Assembly: GCA_902469555.1 (NCBI GenBank)
Contig: CABRDB010000047.1
Coordinates: 1-30,398, forward strand
Source: an uncultured Collinsella sp.
GTDB taxonomy: Bacteria > Actinomycetota > Coriobacteriia > Coriobacteriales > Coriobacteriaceae
DNA length: 30,398 nucleotides
Direction: 5' to 3'
How positions within the stretch are numbered: position 1 is the stretch's first letter; each line of letters starts with the position of its first letter. Position numbers and translations under genes: made by a program. The notes beneath the pieces were generated by a model. It did not search any database. It saw only the letters and a list, made by a program, of their open reading frames with translations, and was not told the DNA's origin. This document shows, piece after piece, positions 15,717 to 22,850 of the stretch.

Positions 15717-17027
15717 TTACTCGTCCAGCGCGGCGAAGGCCTGCTTCAGATCCCAAATGATATCCTCGGCGTTCTCGGTACCGATAGAAAGACGGATCGT
15801 GGAGGGCGTGATGTTCTGCTCGGCGAGCTCCTCGGCAGAGAGCTGGGAGTGCGTGGTGGTAGCCGGGTGCACGACGAGCGACTTGACGTCGGCCACGTTG
15901 GCGAGCAGCGAGAACACCTGCAGATGATCGATGAACTTCCAAGCTGCCTCCTGGCCACCCTTAATCTCAAAGGTAAAGATCGAGGCACCACCGTTGGGGA
16001 AGTACTTCTGATAGAGCTCGTGATCGGGGTGCTCAGACAGGCTCGGGTGGTTTACCTTGGCGACGTGGCTGTCACCAACCAGGAACTCAACGACCTTCTT
16101 GGTGTTCTCGACATGACGGTCAACGCGCAGCGACAGAGTCTCGGTGCCCTGGAGCAGGACCCAGGCGTTGAACGGGCTGATGCAGGCGCCCTCGTCACGC
16201 AGCAAGATAGCGCGGACATAGGTCGCGAAGGCGGCGGGACCGGCTGCCTCGGCAAACGAAACACCGTGGTAGGAGGGGTTGGGCTCAGCGATCTGGGCGT
16301 ACTTGCCACTCGCCTTCCAATCGAAGTTACCGCCGTCGACGATCACACCGCCCAGCGAGGTGCCGTGGCCGCCGATGAACTTAGTTGCGGAGTGGACGAC
16401 GATGTTGGCACCATGCTCCAGCGGACGGAACAGATACGGGGTGCCGAAGGTATTGTCGACGACAACCGGCAGACCGTGCTTCTTGGCGATCTCGGAGATG
16501 GCGTCGATGTTGGGGATGTCGGAGTTGGGGTTGCCGAGCGTCTCGAGATAGACGACCGTGGTGTTGTCCTTGATGGCGCCCTCGACCTCGTCCAGGTTGT
16601 GGGCATCCACGAAGGTGGTCTCGACGCCAAACTGGGAGAGCGTATGCTCCAGCAGGTTGTAGGAGCCACCGTAGATGGTCTTCTGAGCCACCACGTGGTC
16701 ACCGGCCTGGGCAAGAGCCTGCAGGGTATAGGTGATGGCGGCGGCACCAGAGGCGACGGCGAGGCCGGCCACGCCGCCCTCGAGTGCGGCGATGCGGTCC
16801 TCAAAGACACCCTGGGTGGAATTGGTCAGACGACCGTAGATGTTACCGGCGTCGGCAAGGCCAAAGCGGTCGGCGGCGTGCTGGGAGTTGCGGAACACAT
16901 AGCTCGTGGTCTGGTAGATCGGCACGGCACGGGAGTCGGATGCAGGATCGGCGCTCTCCTGGCCAACGTGCAGCTGCAGGGTATCGAAACCAAAGGTGTG
17001 CTCGGGGTTGTTGATGAACTGGCTCAT
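15717..17027 (-). CDS. metY: O-acetylhomoserine aminocarboxypropyltransferase (sulfhydrylase)
   Basis: 436 residues, ATG at 17027 with AAGGAG 6 nt upstream. This PLP enzyme joins O-acetylhomoserine and sulfide into homocysteine, giving methionine by direct sulfhydrylation. The N-terminus 'FGFDTLQLHVGQE' and 'PIYQTTSYVF' are typical of the Cys/Met metabolism PLP family. The PLP lysine lies in 'SATKFIGGHGTSLGG' (about 210-224). The length of 436 fits MetY rather than the roughly 390-residue MetB/MetC types, which lack the insertions. The leader holds a strong promoter, a 17-codon peptide with two Cys codons and a long hairpin. A LysR regulator is divergent. Regulation by sulfur amino acids is likely. 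Confidence 0.93.
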   Translation of the reverse strand: MSQFINNPEHTFGFDTLQLHVGQESADPASDSRAVPIYQTTSYVFRNSQHAADRFGLADAGNIYGRLTNSTQGVFEDRIAALEGGVAGLAVASGAAAITYTLQALAQAGDHVVAQKTIYGGSYNLLEHTLSQFGVETTFVDAHNLDEVEGAIKDNTTVVYLETLGNPNSDIPNIDAISEIAKKHGLPVVVDNTFGTPYLFRPLEHGANIVVHSATKFIGGHGTSLGGVIVDGGNFDWKASGKYAQIAEPNPSYHGVSFAEAAGPAAFATYVRAILLRDEGACISPFNAWVLLQGTETLSLRVDRHVENTKKVVEFLVGDSHVAKVNHPSLSEHPDHELYQKYFPNGGASIFTFEIKGGQEAAWKFIDHLQVFSLLANVADVKSLVVHPATTTHSQLSAEELAEQNITPSTIRLSIGTENAEDIIWDLKQAFAALDE

Positions 17028-17081
17028 GATGATCTCCTTGATCGAACAAAAGTAATAAGCGTAAGAGAAGTAAGTCGCTGT

Positions 17082-17113
17082 CTCCTGATTACGCCAACGG
17101 GCGCAAACAGGAG
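17082..17113 (-). promoter_or_regulatory. Leader hairpin overlapping the leader-peptide stop codon
   Basis: On the minus strand CTCCTG-T-TTGCGCC (17113-17100) pairs with GGCGTAA-T-CAGGAG (17095-17082) over a 4-nt loop: 13 pairs, one G-U, one T-T mismatch. The TAA stop of the leader peptide lies in the 3' arm. No U-tract follows, so it is not a plain terminator. The 5' arm (CTCCT) could also pair with the metY ribosome site (AGGAG), giving two exclusive structures. Confidence 0.65.
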
Positions 17114-17142
17114 CCCGGCATTCGTCTTAGCAAGCAGTTCAT
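17089..17142 (-). CDS. Leader peptide of metY (17 residues)
   Basis: MNCLLRRMPGSCLRPLA. ATG at 17142 follows AAAAGGAGG by 7 nt, a stronger ribosome site than most genes here. It holds Cys codons at positions 3 and 12 and rare-looking CTA, AGA and CGA codons. The stop is 61 nt before metY and falls inside the hairpin 17082-17113. Cys-codon leader peptides are known to sense cysteine in mycobacterial sulfur operons; the same role here is inference. Confidence 0.6.
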   Translation of the reverse strand: MNCLLRRMPGSCLRPLA

Positions 17143-17211
17143 ATGCGGTCCTCCTTTTGACATCCCGGTTCCGTGGTCGGCTTAATTACCTACCGCCTTT
17201 GTGTGTTTTGA

Positions 17212-17240
17212 ATAGTACGAGCATCGTCTCCCCGGGTCAA
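17212..17240 (-). promoter_or_regulatory. Promoter of metY
   Basis: TTGACC (17240-17235) and TACTAT (17217-17212) with a 17-nt spacer on the minus strand. Transcription would begin near 17205 and give a leader of about 178 nt, which includes the leader peptide and hairpin. Confidence 0.7.
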
Positions 17241-17275
17241 TCACTTAAAAGCGCTAACCTGTTATCGTTTTTTTA

Positions 17276-17285
17276 GATAGCTATC
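17276..17285. promoter_or_regulatory. Candidate LysR-family operator
   Basis: GATAGCTATC is a perfect 10-bp palindrome centred about 75 nt upstream of the inferred metY start point and 17 nt before the LysR ATG. The position suits activation of metY and autocontrol of the regulator. Sequence match to a T-N11-A consensus is not clear, so this is tentative. Confidence 0.35.
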
Positions 17286-17301
17286 GAAAGGACGGGCGCC
17301 G

Positions 17302-18204
17302 ATGACCCTCCAACAGCTTCGCTTTTTGATCGCCGTGGCTGAGTCCGGTTCAATCAACGCCGCAGCTCAGCGCCTCTATACGGCACAGTCCAATATCTCC
17401 AATGCCGTCAAAAGCCTGGAACAGGAGCTCCATCTGGAGATCTTTACGCGCTCCAGCCGCGGCGTCACGCTCACCAACGACGGCACCGAGCTTTTGGGCT
17501 ATGCGCGCCAGGTCGTAGAGCAGGCCGACATGCTCGAGGCGCGCTACGAGGACGGCGGCACCCCGCAAGCCCGCCTCGCCATTTCCGCCCAGCACTACGC
17601 CTTTTCGGTCGAGGCCTTTGTCAACGTGGTCGAGCGCTGCCGCGACAGCAAGTTCGAGTTCATCATGCGCGAGACCACCACATCGCAGATCATCGATGAC
17701 GTCCGCGCGTTTCGCAGCGACATTGGCATCCTCTATCTGGACGACTTTAACGCCCGCGTTCTGCAGAAGGCTTTTGCCGATGCGCGCGCGAGCTTCCATC
17801 CCCTATTCGACGCGACGGTCCACGTCTTCGTTAGCGAGCGCCACCCGCTCGCACGCCGCCCTCAGCTGTCCCTTGCCGACCTCACACCCTATACGCGTTA
17901 TAGCTTTGAGCAGGGAACCTCAAACTCCTTCTATTACGCCGAGGAACCTTTTAGCTATATCCCTTGCGACCGCAACATACGAATCTCGGACCGCGGAACA
18001 CTTACTAACTTACTTATCACGTCGAACGGCTACACCCTGTCGACCGGTGTCCTCTCCAATGAAATGCAATGGGGTATGGCATCGATCCCGTTAGCAGACG
18101 CCCCAACGATGCACGTAGGCTATATCATGCACGACGAGCGCAAGCCCTCTCCCCTCTTGCAGCAATACCTCGACGAGCTCAACCGCATCATCCATGCCAA
18201 CTAA
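17302..18204 (+). CDS. LysR-family transcriptional regulator
   Basis: 300 residues, ATG at 17302, AAAGGA 9 nt upstream. Residues 1-60 form the winged helix-turn-helix: 'LQQLRFLIAVAESGSINAAAQRLYTAQSNISNAVKSLE', shown here only to mark 'AAAQRL' and 'SNISNAVKSLE'. Confidence 0.9.
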   Translation: MTLQQLRFLIAVAESGSINAAAQRLYTAQSNISNAVKSLEQELHLEIFTRSSRGVTLTNDGTELLGYARQVVEQADMLEARYEDGGTPQARLAISAQHYAFSVEAFVNVVERCRDSKFEFIMRETTTSQIIDDVRAFRSDIGILYLDDFNARVLQKAFADARASFHPLFDATVHVFVSERHPLARRPQLSLADLTPYTRYSFEQGTSNSFYYAEEPFSYIPCDRNIRISDRGTLTNLLITSNGYTLSTGVLSNEMQWGMASIPLADAPTMHVGYIMHDERKPSPLLQQYLDELNRIIHAN

Positions 18205-18303
18205 CTGTCGGAAGACGGGGTAGAAATCGTAGATTGCTAGCCCCCGGCGGGCATGGCGCTACAATGGCCACTCACACGAAACGTACCCAACGAAAGGAAC
18301 CAT

Positions 18304-18789
18304 GTGAAGGTCATCATCTATACCGACGGCTCGGCCCGATCAAATCCGGGACGCGGCGGCTACGGCGCCGTGCTCAAGTACACCAACCCCGCCGGCAAGA
18401 CCTTCACCTCCGAGCTTTCGCGTGGCTACGCCAAGACCACTAACAACCGCATGGAGCTCATGGCGGTCATCGTGGCGCTCGAGGCACTTAACCGCCCCTG
18501 CGAGGTCGAGGTCCATTCCGATTCGCAATACGTCGTCAACGCCTTCAACAAACACTGGATCGACGGCTGGAAAAAGCGCGGGTGGAAAACTGCCAACAAG
18601 CAGCCCGTCAAGAACCGCGACCTGTGGGAGCGCCTGCTTGCCGCAAAGAGCAAGCATAAGGTGGAGTTCATCTGGGTTAAGGGGCATGCCGGCCACGAGC
18701 TCAATGAGCGCTGCGACGAGCTCGCCACCACCGCGGCCGACGGAGCCAACCTCGATATCGACACCGGCTTTAGCGAGAGCGACCTGTAA
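18304..18789 (+). CDS. rnhA: Ribonuclease HI
   Basis: 161 residues. Start GTG at 18304 with AAAGGA about 5 nt before; the ATG two bases upstream is out of frame and runs straight into TGA. RNase H cuts the RNA strand of RNA-DNA hybrids (R-loops, primers). The four metal-binding acidic residues are visible in order: 'YTDGS' (Asp about 7), 'NRMELMA' (Glu about 51), 'HSDSQYV' (Asp about 76) and 'NERCDELA' (Asp about 140). A basic, Trp-rich handle region (about 86-102, '[11 protein letters not shown]') resembles that of the E. coli enzyme. It may be cotranscribed with the oxidoreductase gene starting 73 nt downstream. Confidence 0.95.
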   Translation: MKVIIYTDGSARSNPGRGGYGAVLKYTNPAGKTFTSELSRGYAKTTNNRMELMAVIVALEALNRPCEVEVHSDSQYVVNAFNKHWIDGWKKRGWKTANKQPVKNRDLWERLLAAKSKHKVEFIWVKGHAGHELNERCDELATTAADGANLDIDTGFSESDL

Positions 18790-18862
18790 CGGCGTTTTCG
18801 CACGCTTTTATGTCCTCCCGCGCTACACTCGTCCTGTAGGCCAAACAACGCAAGGGGGACAC

Positions 18863-19969
18863 ATGCTGCGCATCGCAACCATCGGCACATCCATGATCAC
18901 CGACGACTTTATCCAAGTCGTCAATGCCAACGACCAGGCTACATTCGTAGGCACGCTCTCGCGCGACGCAGATCGTGGCGCCGCCTTTACCGCCGAACAC
19001 GGCGGCGAACGCAACTTCACCGCACTTGACGAGCTTGCGTCCGCCGACGACGTCGACGCCGTCTACATCGGCAGCCCCAACGCGCTCCATCACGAGCAGG
19101 CGCTCGCCTGCATCGCCGGTGGCAAGCACGTCATCGTCGAGAAGCCCTTCTGCGCCACCGAAGCGCAGGCACTGGAAGTCTTCCGCGCTGCCGAGGCAGC
19201 AGGCGTCGTGGCCCTCGAGGCCATGCGCCCGCTTCACGACCCCGCCTTCCACGCCATTGAGGACGCTCTGGGCGAGATTGCGCCCATTCGCCGCGCCTCA
19301 CTGCGCTTTGGCAAGTATTCCTCACGCTACAACGAAATCCTCGCTGGACGCGCCACCAATATCTTCGACTGCAATATGGCATCGGGTTCCCTCATGGACA
19401 TTGGCGTCTACGCCGTCGAGCCCATGGTCGAGATTTTCGGCATGCCCTCTGGTCTCACCAGCATGACCACGCTGCTCGACCCCTCAACGCAAGAGCTCAC
19501 CCATGGCCCCATCGACGGTTGCGGTTCCATTCTCGCCAGCTATGGCGGTGGCCGTATCTCCGTCGAGCTCGCGCACTCCAAAATTACGAATGACCTGCTG
19601 CCCTCGCAGATCGAAGGCGAGCGTGGCACTATCCAGATCGACCATCTGTCCACGCCCCGCAACGTCCGCATCGACTATCGCGGCGACGTCGTACGCGGCT
19701 CGGCGACCGAGGCACCGCGCGAACAGGACGACAACGGCCGCGCGCTCGACCTACCCAAATCGAGCAACACTATGGAATACGAACTCATAGACTTTGTCAC
19801 CGCCATCGGTAACATCGATAACGTTAAGGAAGAGATCTGGGAGACCCCAGCGGGACGCCACGAGCTCGGCCACTACCGCGATGTCACGCTCGTCTCGCTC
19901 CGCATCATGGATGCCGTGCGTCAGCAGGCCGGCATTACCTTCCCCGCCGATTCAGTCAAGCAGGCCTAG
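18863..19969 (+). CDS. Gfo/Idh/MocA family oxidoreductase
   Basis: 368 residues, ATG at 18863 with AAGGGGGA 5 nt upstream. The Rossmann fold starts 'LRIATIGTSMITDDFI', where the usual Gly-x-Gly-x-x-Gly is reduced to a weaker 'GTS' loop. The family motif 'VEKPFCAT' (about 93-100) is intact, and 'SGSLMDIGVYAVEPM' (about 174-188) holds the substrate-domain Asp and neighbouring residues. It probably oxidises or reduces a sugar-like substrate with NAD(P), which the sequence does not identify. It lies 2 nt before the acylphosphatase gene and is probably cotranscribed with it. Confidence 0.88.
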   Translation: MLRIATIGTSMITDDFIQVVNANDQATFVGTLSRDADRGAAFTAEHGGERNFTALDELASADDVDAVYIGSPNALHHEQALACIAGGKHVIVEKPFCATEAQALEVFRAAEAAGVVALEAMRPLHDPAFHAIEDALGEIAPIRRASLRFGKYSSRYNEILAGRATNIFDCNMASGSLMDIGVYAVEPMVEIFGMPSGLTSMTTLLDPSTQELTHGPIDGCGSILASYGGGRISVELAHSKITNDLLPSQIEGERGTIQIDHLSTPRNVRIDYRGDVVRGSATEAPREQDDNGRALDLPKSSNTMEYELIDFVTAIGNIDNVKEEIWETPAGRHELGHYRDVTLVSLRIMDAVRQQAGITFPADSVKQA

Positions 19970-19971
19970 CG

Positions 19972-20382
19972 ATGGGCCTCTTCGATACGTTCTTCTCCAG
20001 CGTCACCGGCAGCAGTCGAGAGCCTCAAAAACCATCAAACATCGAGCTCGAGCTGCGCCGCAGGCTTACTGTGCTCGCAAGCGACGAGGCCACTCAAGAC
20101 ACTCCGCAGCGCTATTTTCTGCGGTGGGAGGGCCAAGTCCAGGGCGTTGGTTTTCGCTTTACCAACACCAACCTCGCGCAGGCACGCGCACTCACCGGCT
20201 GGGTGCGTAACATGGAAGACGGCTCCGTCGAGATGGAGATACAGGGGGCTCCGGCAAACATCCTATCTCATCTCGAGGCGCTTCATGCCTCCTACGAGCG
20301 CATGGGAACGCGTTTTCGCCTCGCAGACGCCCAGGCCCGAGCCCCACTTACCAATGAAGACGGTTTCAGTCCTCGTTATTAG
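19972..20382 (+). CDS. acyP: Acylphosphatase with N-terminal extension
   Basis: 136 residues, ATG at 19972, two bases after the previous stop (translational coupling). Residues about 47-135 are the acylphosphatase fold: 'GQVQGVGFRF' (about 54-63) carries the phosphate-binding Arg, and 'TGWVRNMEDGSVEMEIQG' (about 74-91) the catalytic Asn. Acylphosphatase hydrolyses acyl phosphates such as acetyl phosphate or carbamoyl phosphate. The usual protein is about 90 residues; here the first 45 are extra, charged and without known function. There is no internal start with a ribosome site that would remove them. Confidence 0.9.
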   Translation: MGLFDTFFSSVTGSSREPQKPSNIELELRRRLTVLASDEATQDTPQRYFLRWEGQVQGVGFRFTNTNLAQARALTGWVRNMEDGSVEMEIQGAPANILSHLEALHASYERMGTRFRLADAQARAPLTNEDGFSPRY

Positions 20383-20443
20383 TATTGTGTGCTAAATACG
20401 GTATCATTTACCTACGACCGTTGACAGAAAAGAGGCGAGGCGC

Positions 20444-20824
20444 ATGGCGGTGCAAAGAAGAAACACCAAGCAGCGGAAGCTGGTTCTTGACGCCGTGCGC
20501 CAAAGCTATAACCACCCCACCGCCGATGAGATCTACAACGCCGTGCGCGCGCAGGATGACAAAATCAGCCGCGGTACGGTCTACCGCAATCTCAATCTCT
20601 TGGCCGACGCCGGGGAGATCCTCTCCATCAAGACACCGGGCGGCAGCCGCTTCGATCGCACCATCGAGCCGCATGCGCATATCATCTGCACCTCGTGCAG
20701 CCGCGTCATCGACGTACCGCTCCCCTTCGATGCCCAACTCGACGCCAAGGCGTCCGAGCAAATCGGCTGGAACGTCACCTCGCACTACACCATCTTCGAG
20801 GGCCTCTGCCCCAACTGTAGGTAG
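20444..20824 (+). CDS. Fur-family metalloregulator (Fur/PerR type)
   Basis: 126 residues, ATG at 20444 with a GAGGCGAGG ribosome site. Residues about 1-75 form the DNA-binding winged helix ('SRGTVYRNLNLLADAGEI', about 42-59). The dimerisation half has the metal site 'PHAHIICTSC' (about 83-92) and a second 'CPNC' near the end, giving the structural zinc pattern CxxC...CxxC. The missing acidic tail and the His/Asp pattern favour PerR or a general Fur-like repressor over a zinc-specific Zur, but sequence alone does not settle this. Target genes are not evident nearby. The upstream 61-nt gap holds a possible TATCAT -10. Confidence 0.92.
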   Translation: MAVQRRNTKQRKLVLDAVRQSYNHPTADEIYNAVRAQDDKISRGTVYRNLNLLADAGEILSIKTPGGSRFDRTIEPHAHIICTSCSRVIDVPLPFDAQLDAKASEQIGWNVTSHYTIFEGLCPNCR

Positions 20825-20838
20825 ATTTTGGGACATGC

Positions 20839-21636
20839 CTACTCAGCAAGTAGACGACGCAGCTCTTCTTCGACCGTGCGCACGTAGCGGACACGGTCAT
20901 TGACACCGCGCATGCTGGGATTGCAGCTCTCCATCAGATAGGGATGGCCCACCACGTTGAGCATGTCGCGATCGTTTTCGTTATCGCCAAACGCCATCAT
21001 TTCGTTAGGTGAGATCCCCAGTGCGCGACCATAATCGGCAAGCGCGGACCCCTTGCCCGAATCAAAGCCGATAAAGTCGGTCCATTCGGTTCCCGACGTC
21101 ATCACATCGACCCGGTCGCTAAAGCGACGCGCAAAATACTCCAACGCCGCCGGCTGCTCTGTCTCGGGCGTTTGAAACGCAATCTTAATGACATCCTCGT
21201 CGATGTCCTCGGGACGGTCGACCACCGCCACATCGCAGTGGACCTCATAGCGCAAATGGTCGACGAACGCATCGTTGCCGCTCATGGTGTAGAGGTGCCC
21301 CTCGCACGAAAGGGTCACGTCGGCATGGGGAAAGGCGACCACGGCATTCGCGATATCCATAGCAAGGCTACGCTCCATGGAACGCTTGACAACGGCATGC
21401 CCCTCGCTCATCACCAGGGCTCCGTTTTCGCACACATAGGCGAGCTCATCGGCCACCGGGGCAAACAGATAGCGCAAGCTCGCATATTGACGGCCGCTCG
21501 CCGGCATAAACACGATACCGCGACGATGCAGCTCATCGATGAGCTCAAAGGCCTCGGAACGCGGCTCGCGCTCCCCCGGATGCAGCAACGTGCCGTCCAA
21601 ATCGCAGGCGATCAGCTTGATTCCCTCAAGACCCAT
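20839..21636 (-). CDS. HAD-superfamily (Cof-type) hydrolase
   Basis: 265 residues from ATG at 21636, with GGGGGAAG 4 nt upstream; the longer frame to 21711 reads through a hairpin. Motif I is 'LIACDLDGTLL' (about 7-17) with the nucleophile Asp, motif II 'MPASGRQ' (about 44-50), motif III a Lys in 'SGKGSALADYG' and motif IV 'FGDNENDRDML' (about 216-226). These belong to the Cof/C2B-capped phosphatases, which dephosphorylate sugar phosphates or nucleotide-like metabolites. The exact substrate is unknown. It is convergent with the Fur gene, only 14 nt apart, with no room for a terminator. Confidence 0.93.
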   Translation of the reverse strand: MGLEGIKLIACDLDGTLLHPGEREPRSEAFELIDELHRRGIVFMPASGRQYASLRYLFAPVADELAYVCENGALVMSEGHAVVKRSMERSLAMDIANAVVAFPHADVTLSCEGHLYTMSGNDAFVDHLRYEVHCDVAVVDRPEDIDEDVIKIAFQTPETEQPAALEYFARRFSDRVDVMTSGTEWTDFIGFDSGKGSALADYGRALGISPNEMMAFGDNENDRDMLNVVGHPYLMESCNPSMRGVNDRVRYVRTVEEELRRLLAE

Positions 21637-21664
21637 ATGCTTCCCCCAAAGTCTCTCATCAACA

Positions 21665-21707
21665 GCAAGACGGACTTTGAATGGCAATCCCTCAAAGCCC
21701 GTCTTGC
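21665..21707. other. Long hairpin between ureE-like and HAD genes
   Basis: GCAAGACGG-A-CTTTGA (21665-21680) pairs with TCAAAG-C-CCGTCTTGC (21692-21707): 15 pairs with one A/C mismatch and an 11-nt loop. No U-tract follows on either strand. It lies 28 nt before the HAD start, so it may set expression between the two genes. Confidence 0.6.
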
Positions 21708-21719
21708 GCATACGCGCGC

Positions 21720-22298
21720 TTAGCCGCGCGTCTTTTTTACGATCGTAAAGTCTGAAGCCATACTCACAACAACATCCGCCGCGCTCGATGCAAAGCGTCG
21801 ACTGGCATCGAGCTCGCGTGCGACCACCGAGAGCCGAACGCCCCCAATACCCCGGAGCATACGACCCAAAACCGGTTGCACCGGCGTATACATGCGCACG
21901 GTATGCTCGTCCGAGTCACCCCGGAAGAGCGGCGCATGCATGTTGCCGATCTCCCAGCACGCATGTGCGAGCACAATCGGATCCATGCGGTCGACTTCGA
22001 CCAAATAGACCTCGGCGCTGCGCAGGCGCACGACAACCGCTACGGGCACCGCGCCCGTGCGGTCAATAGCAAGCACGTCACCGTCGGCAAGACGCTCGCC
22101 ATCAGTGGCATCCAGCCGGGCATTCACCGTGCGCCCCAGCTCCGTCACGCCCACAAACAGGCGCGCATCAGCCTGGTCCCAATCGAGTAGCAGCTCGTCA
22201 ACCTCAAAGACGCCACCCAGCTCCCGACGAAGCAGGAGTTCATAGGACGGGTCGTTGAGATTTCCCAAGCGCTCCGTAGCTACCAGGTCCACGGACAT
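21720..22298 (-). CDS. UreE-like nickel metallochaperone
   Basis: 192 residues. ATG at 22298 is 3 nt after the slyD stop, with AGGA inside the end of slyD, so it is translationally coupled. UreE carries nickel to urease. The N-terminal half is a beta-rich domain ('RLADGDVLAIDR', about 73-84, as in UreE). The C-terminal part has 'ACWEIGNMHAPL' (about 117-128), matching UreE's conserved 'xEIGNRHxxx' with the dimer-interface nickel His, followed by 'PVLGRMLRGIGGVRLSVV'. The usual His-rich tail is absent. No other urease genes are in the window, so a role with another nickel enzyme, or in nickel storage, is possible. Confidence 0.75.
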   Translation of the reverse strand: MSVDLVATERLGNLNDPSYELLLRRELGGVFEVDELLLDWDQADARLFVGVTELGRTVNARLDATDGERLADGDVLAIDRTGAVPVAVVVRLRSAEVYLVEVDRMDPIVLAHACWEIGNMHAPLFRGDSDEHTVRMYTPVQPVLGRMLRGIGGVRLSVVARELDASRRFASSAADVVVSMASDFTIVKKTRG

Positions 22299-22301
22299 CA
22301 A

Positions 22302-22730
22302 CTAGTCCTCGACCTCGACGAGCTCGATATCAAAGTTGAGGTCCTTGCCGGCGAGCTCGTGGTTGGCGTCGAGCGTCACGGCCTCGGCCGTCACATCGAT
22401 GACCACGGCGGGGACGGGCATGCCGCTCGGCGTGGACAGGAAGAGCTTCATGCCCTTCTCGATCTGCTCGATATTGGGAACCTGCTCGGCCGGGAAGGTG
22501 ATAACCATCTCGGGGTTGCGCTCGCCGTAGGCATCGACAGCAGGAATGTGCACGGTCTTCTTCTCGCCCACCTGCATGTCGACAACAGCGGCGTCGAAGC
22601 CCTTGATCATCTGGCCGGCGCCGCAGGTGAACTCCAGCGGCTCGCCGCGATCGTAGGAGCTATCGAACTGCGTGCCGTCGTCGAGCGTGCCGCGATAATG
22701 GGTCTTGACCTTCTTGCCCTGGTTGGACAT
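22302..22730 (-). CDS. slyD: SlyD-type FKBP peptidyl-prolyl isomerase
   Basis: 142 residues, ATG at 22730 with GGAGG 5 nt upstream. Residues about 7-70 and 130-140 form the FKBP fold ('VKTHYRGTLDDGTQFDSSY', 'FTCGAGQMIKGFDAAV'). An insert-in-flap domain lies between, and 'DANHELAGKDLNFDIELV' (about 121-138) is the SlyD signature. The family folds proteins at proline bonds, and in E. coli SlyD also passes nickel to hydrogenase maturation through a His/Cys-rich tail. That tail is missing here. It is the first gene of a pair with the UreE-like protein and is divergent from the M19 dipeptidase gene. Confidence 0.93.
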   Translation of the reverse strand: MSNQGKKVKTHYRGTLDDGTQFDSSYDRGEPLEFTCGAGQMIKGFDAAVVDMQVGEKKTVHIPAVDAYGERNPEMVITFPAEQVPNIEQIEKGMKLFLSTPSGMPVPAVVIDVTAEAVTLDANHELAGKDLNFDIELVEVED

Positions 22731-22850
22731 GGTAACCTCCGTGATAAGGGCGGCGCACAACGCGGGCCGCCGTGAACATATGGCGCTAACTATACCCTAG
22801 TCATACAATTCAAAGACAGTTTGCAAAGAAACGCTGCAACCGGAGGAACC

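Noticed and set aside
17143..17211. SAM, T-box or other known riboswitch in the metY leader
   Set aside because: I looked for the conserved cores of SAM-I/SAM-IV and T-box and found none. The leader peptide and hairpin explain the region better.
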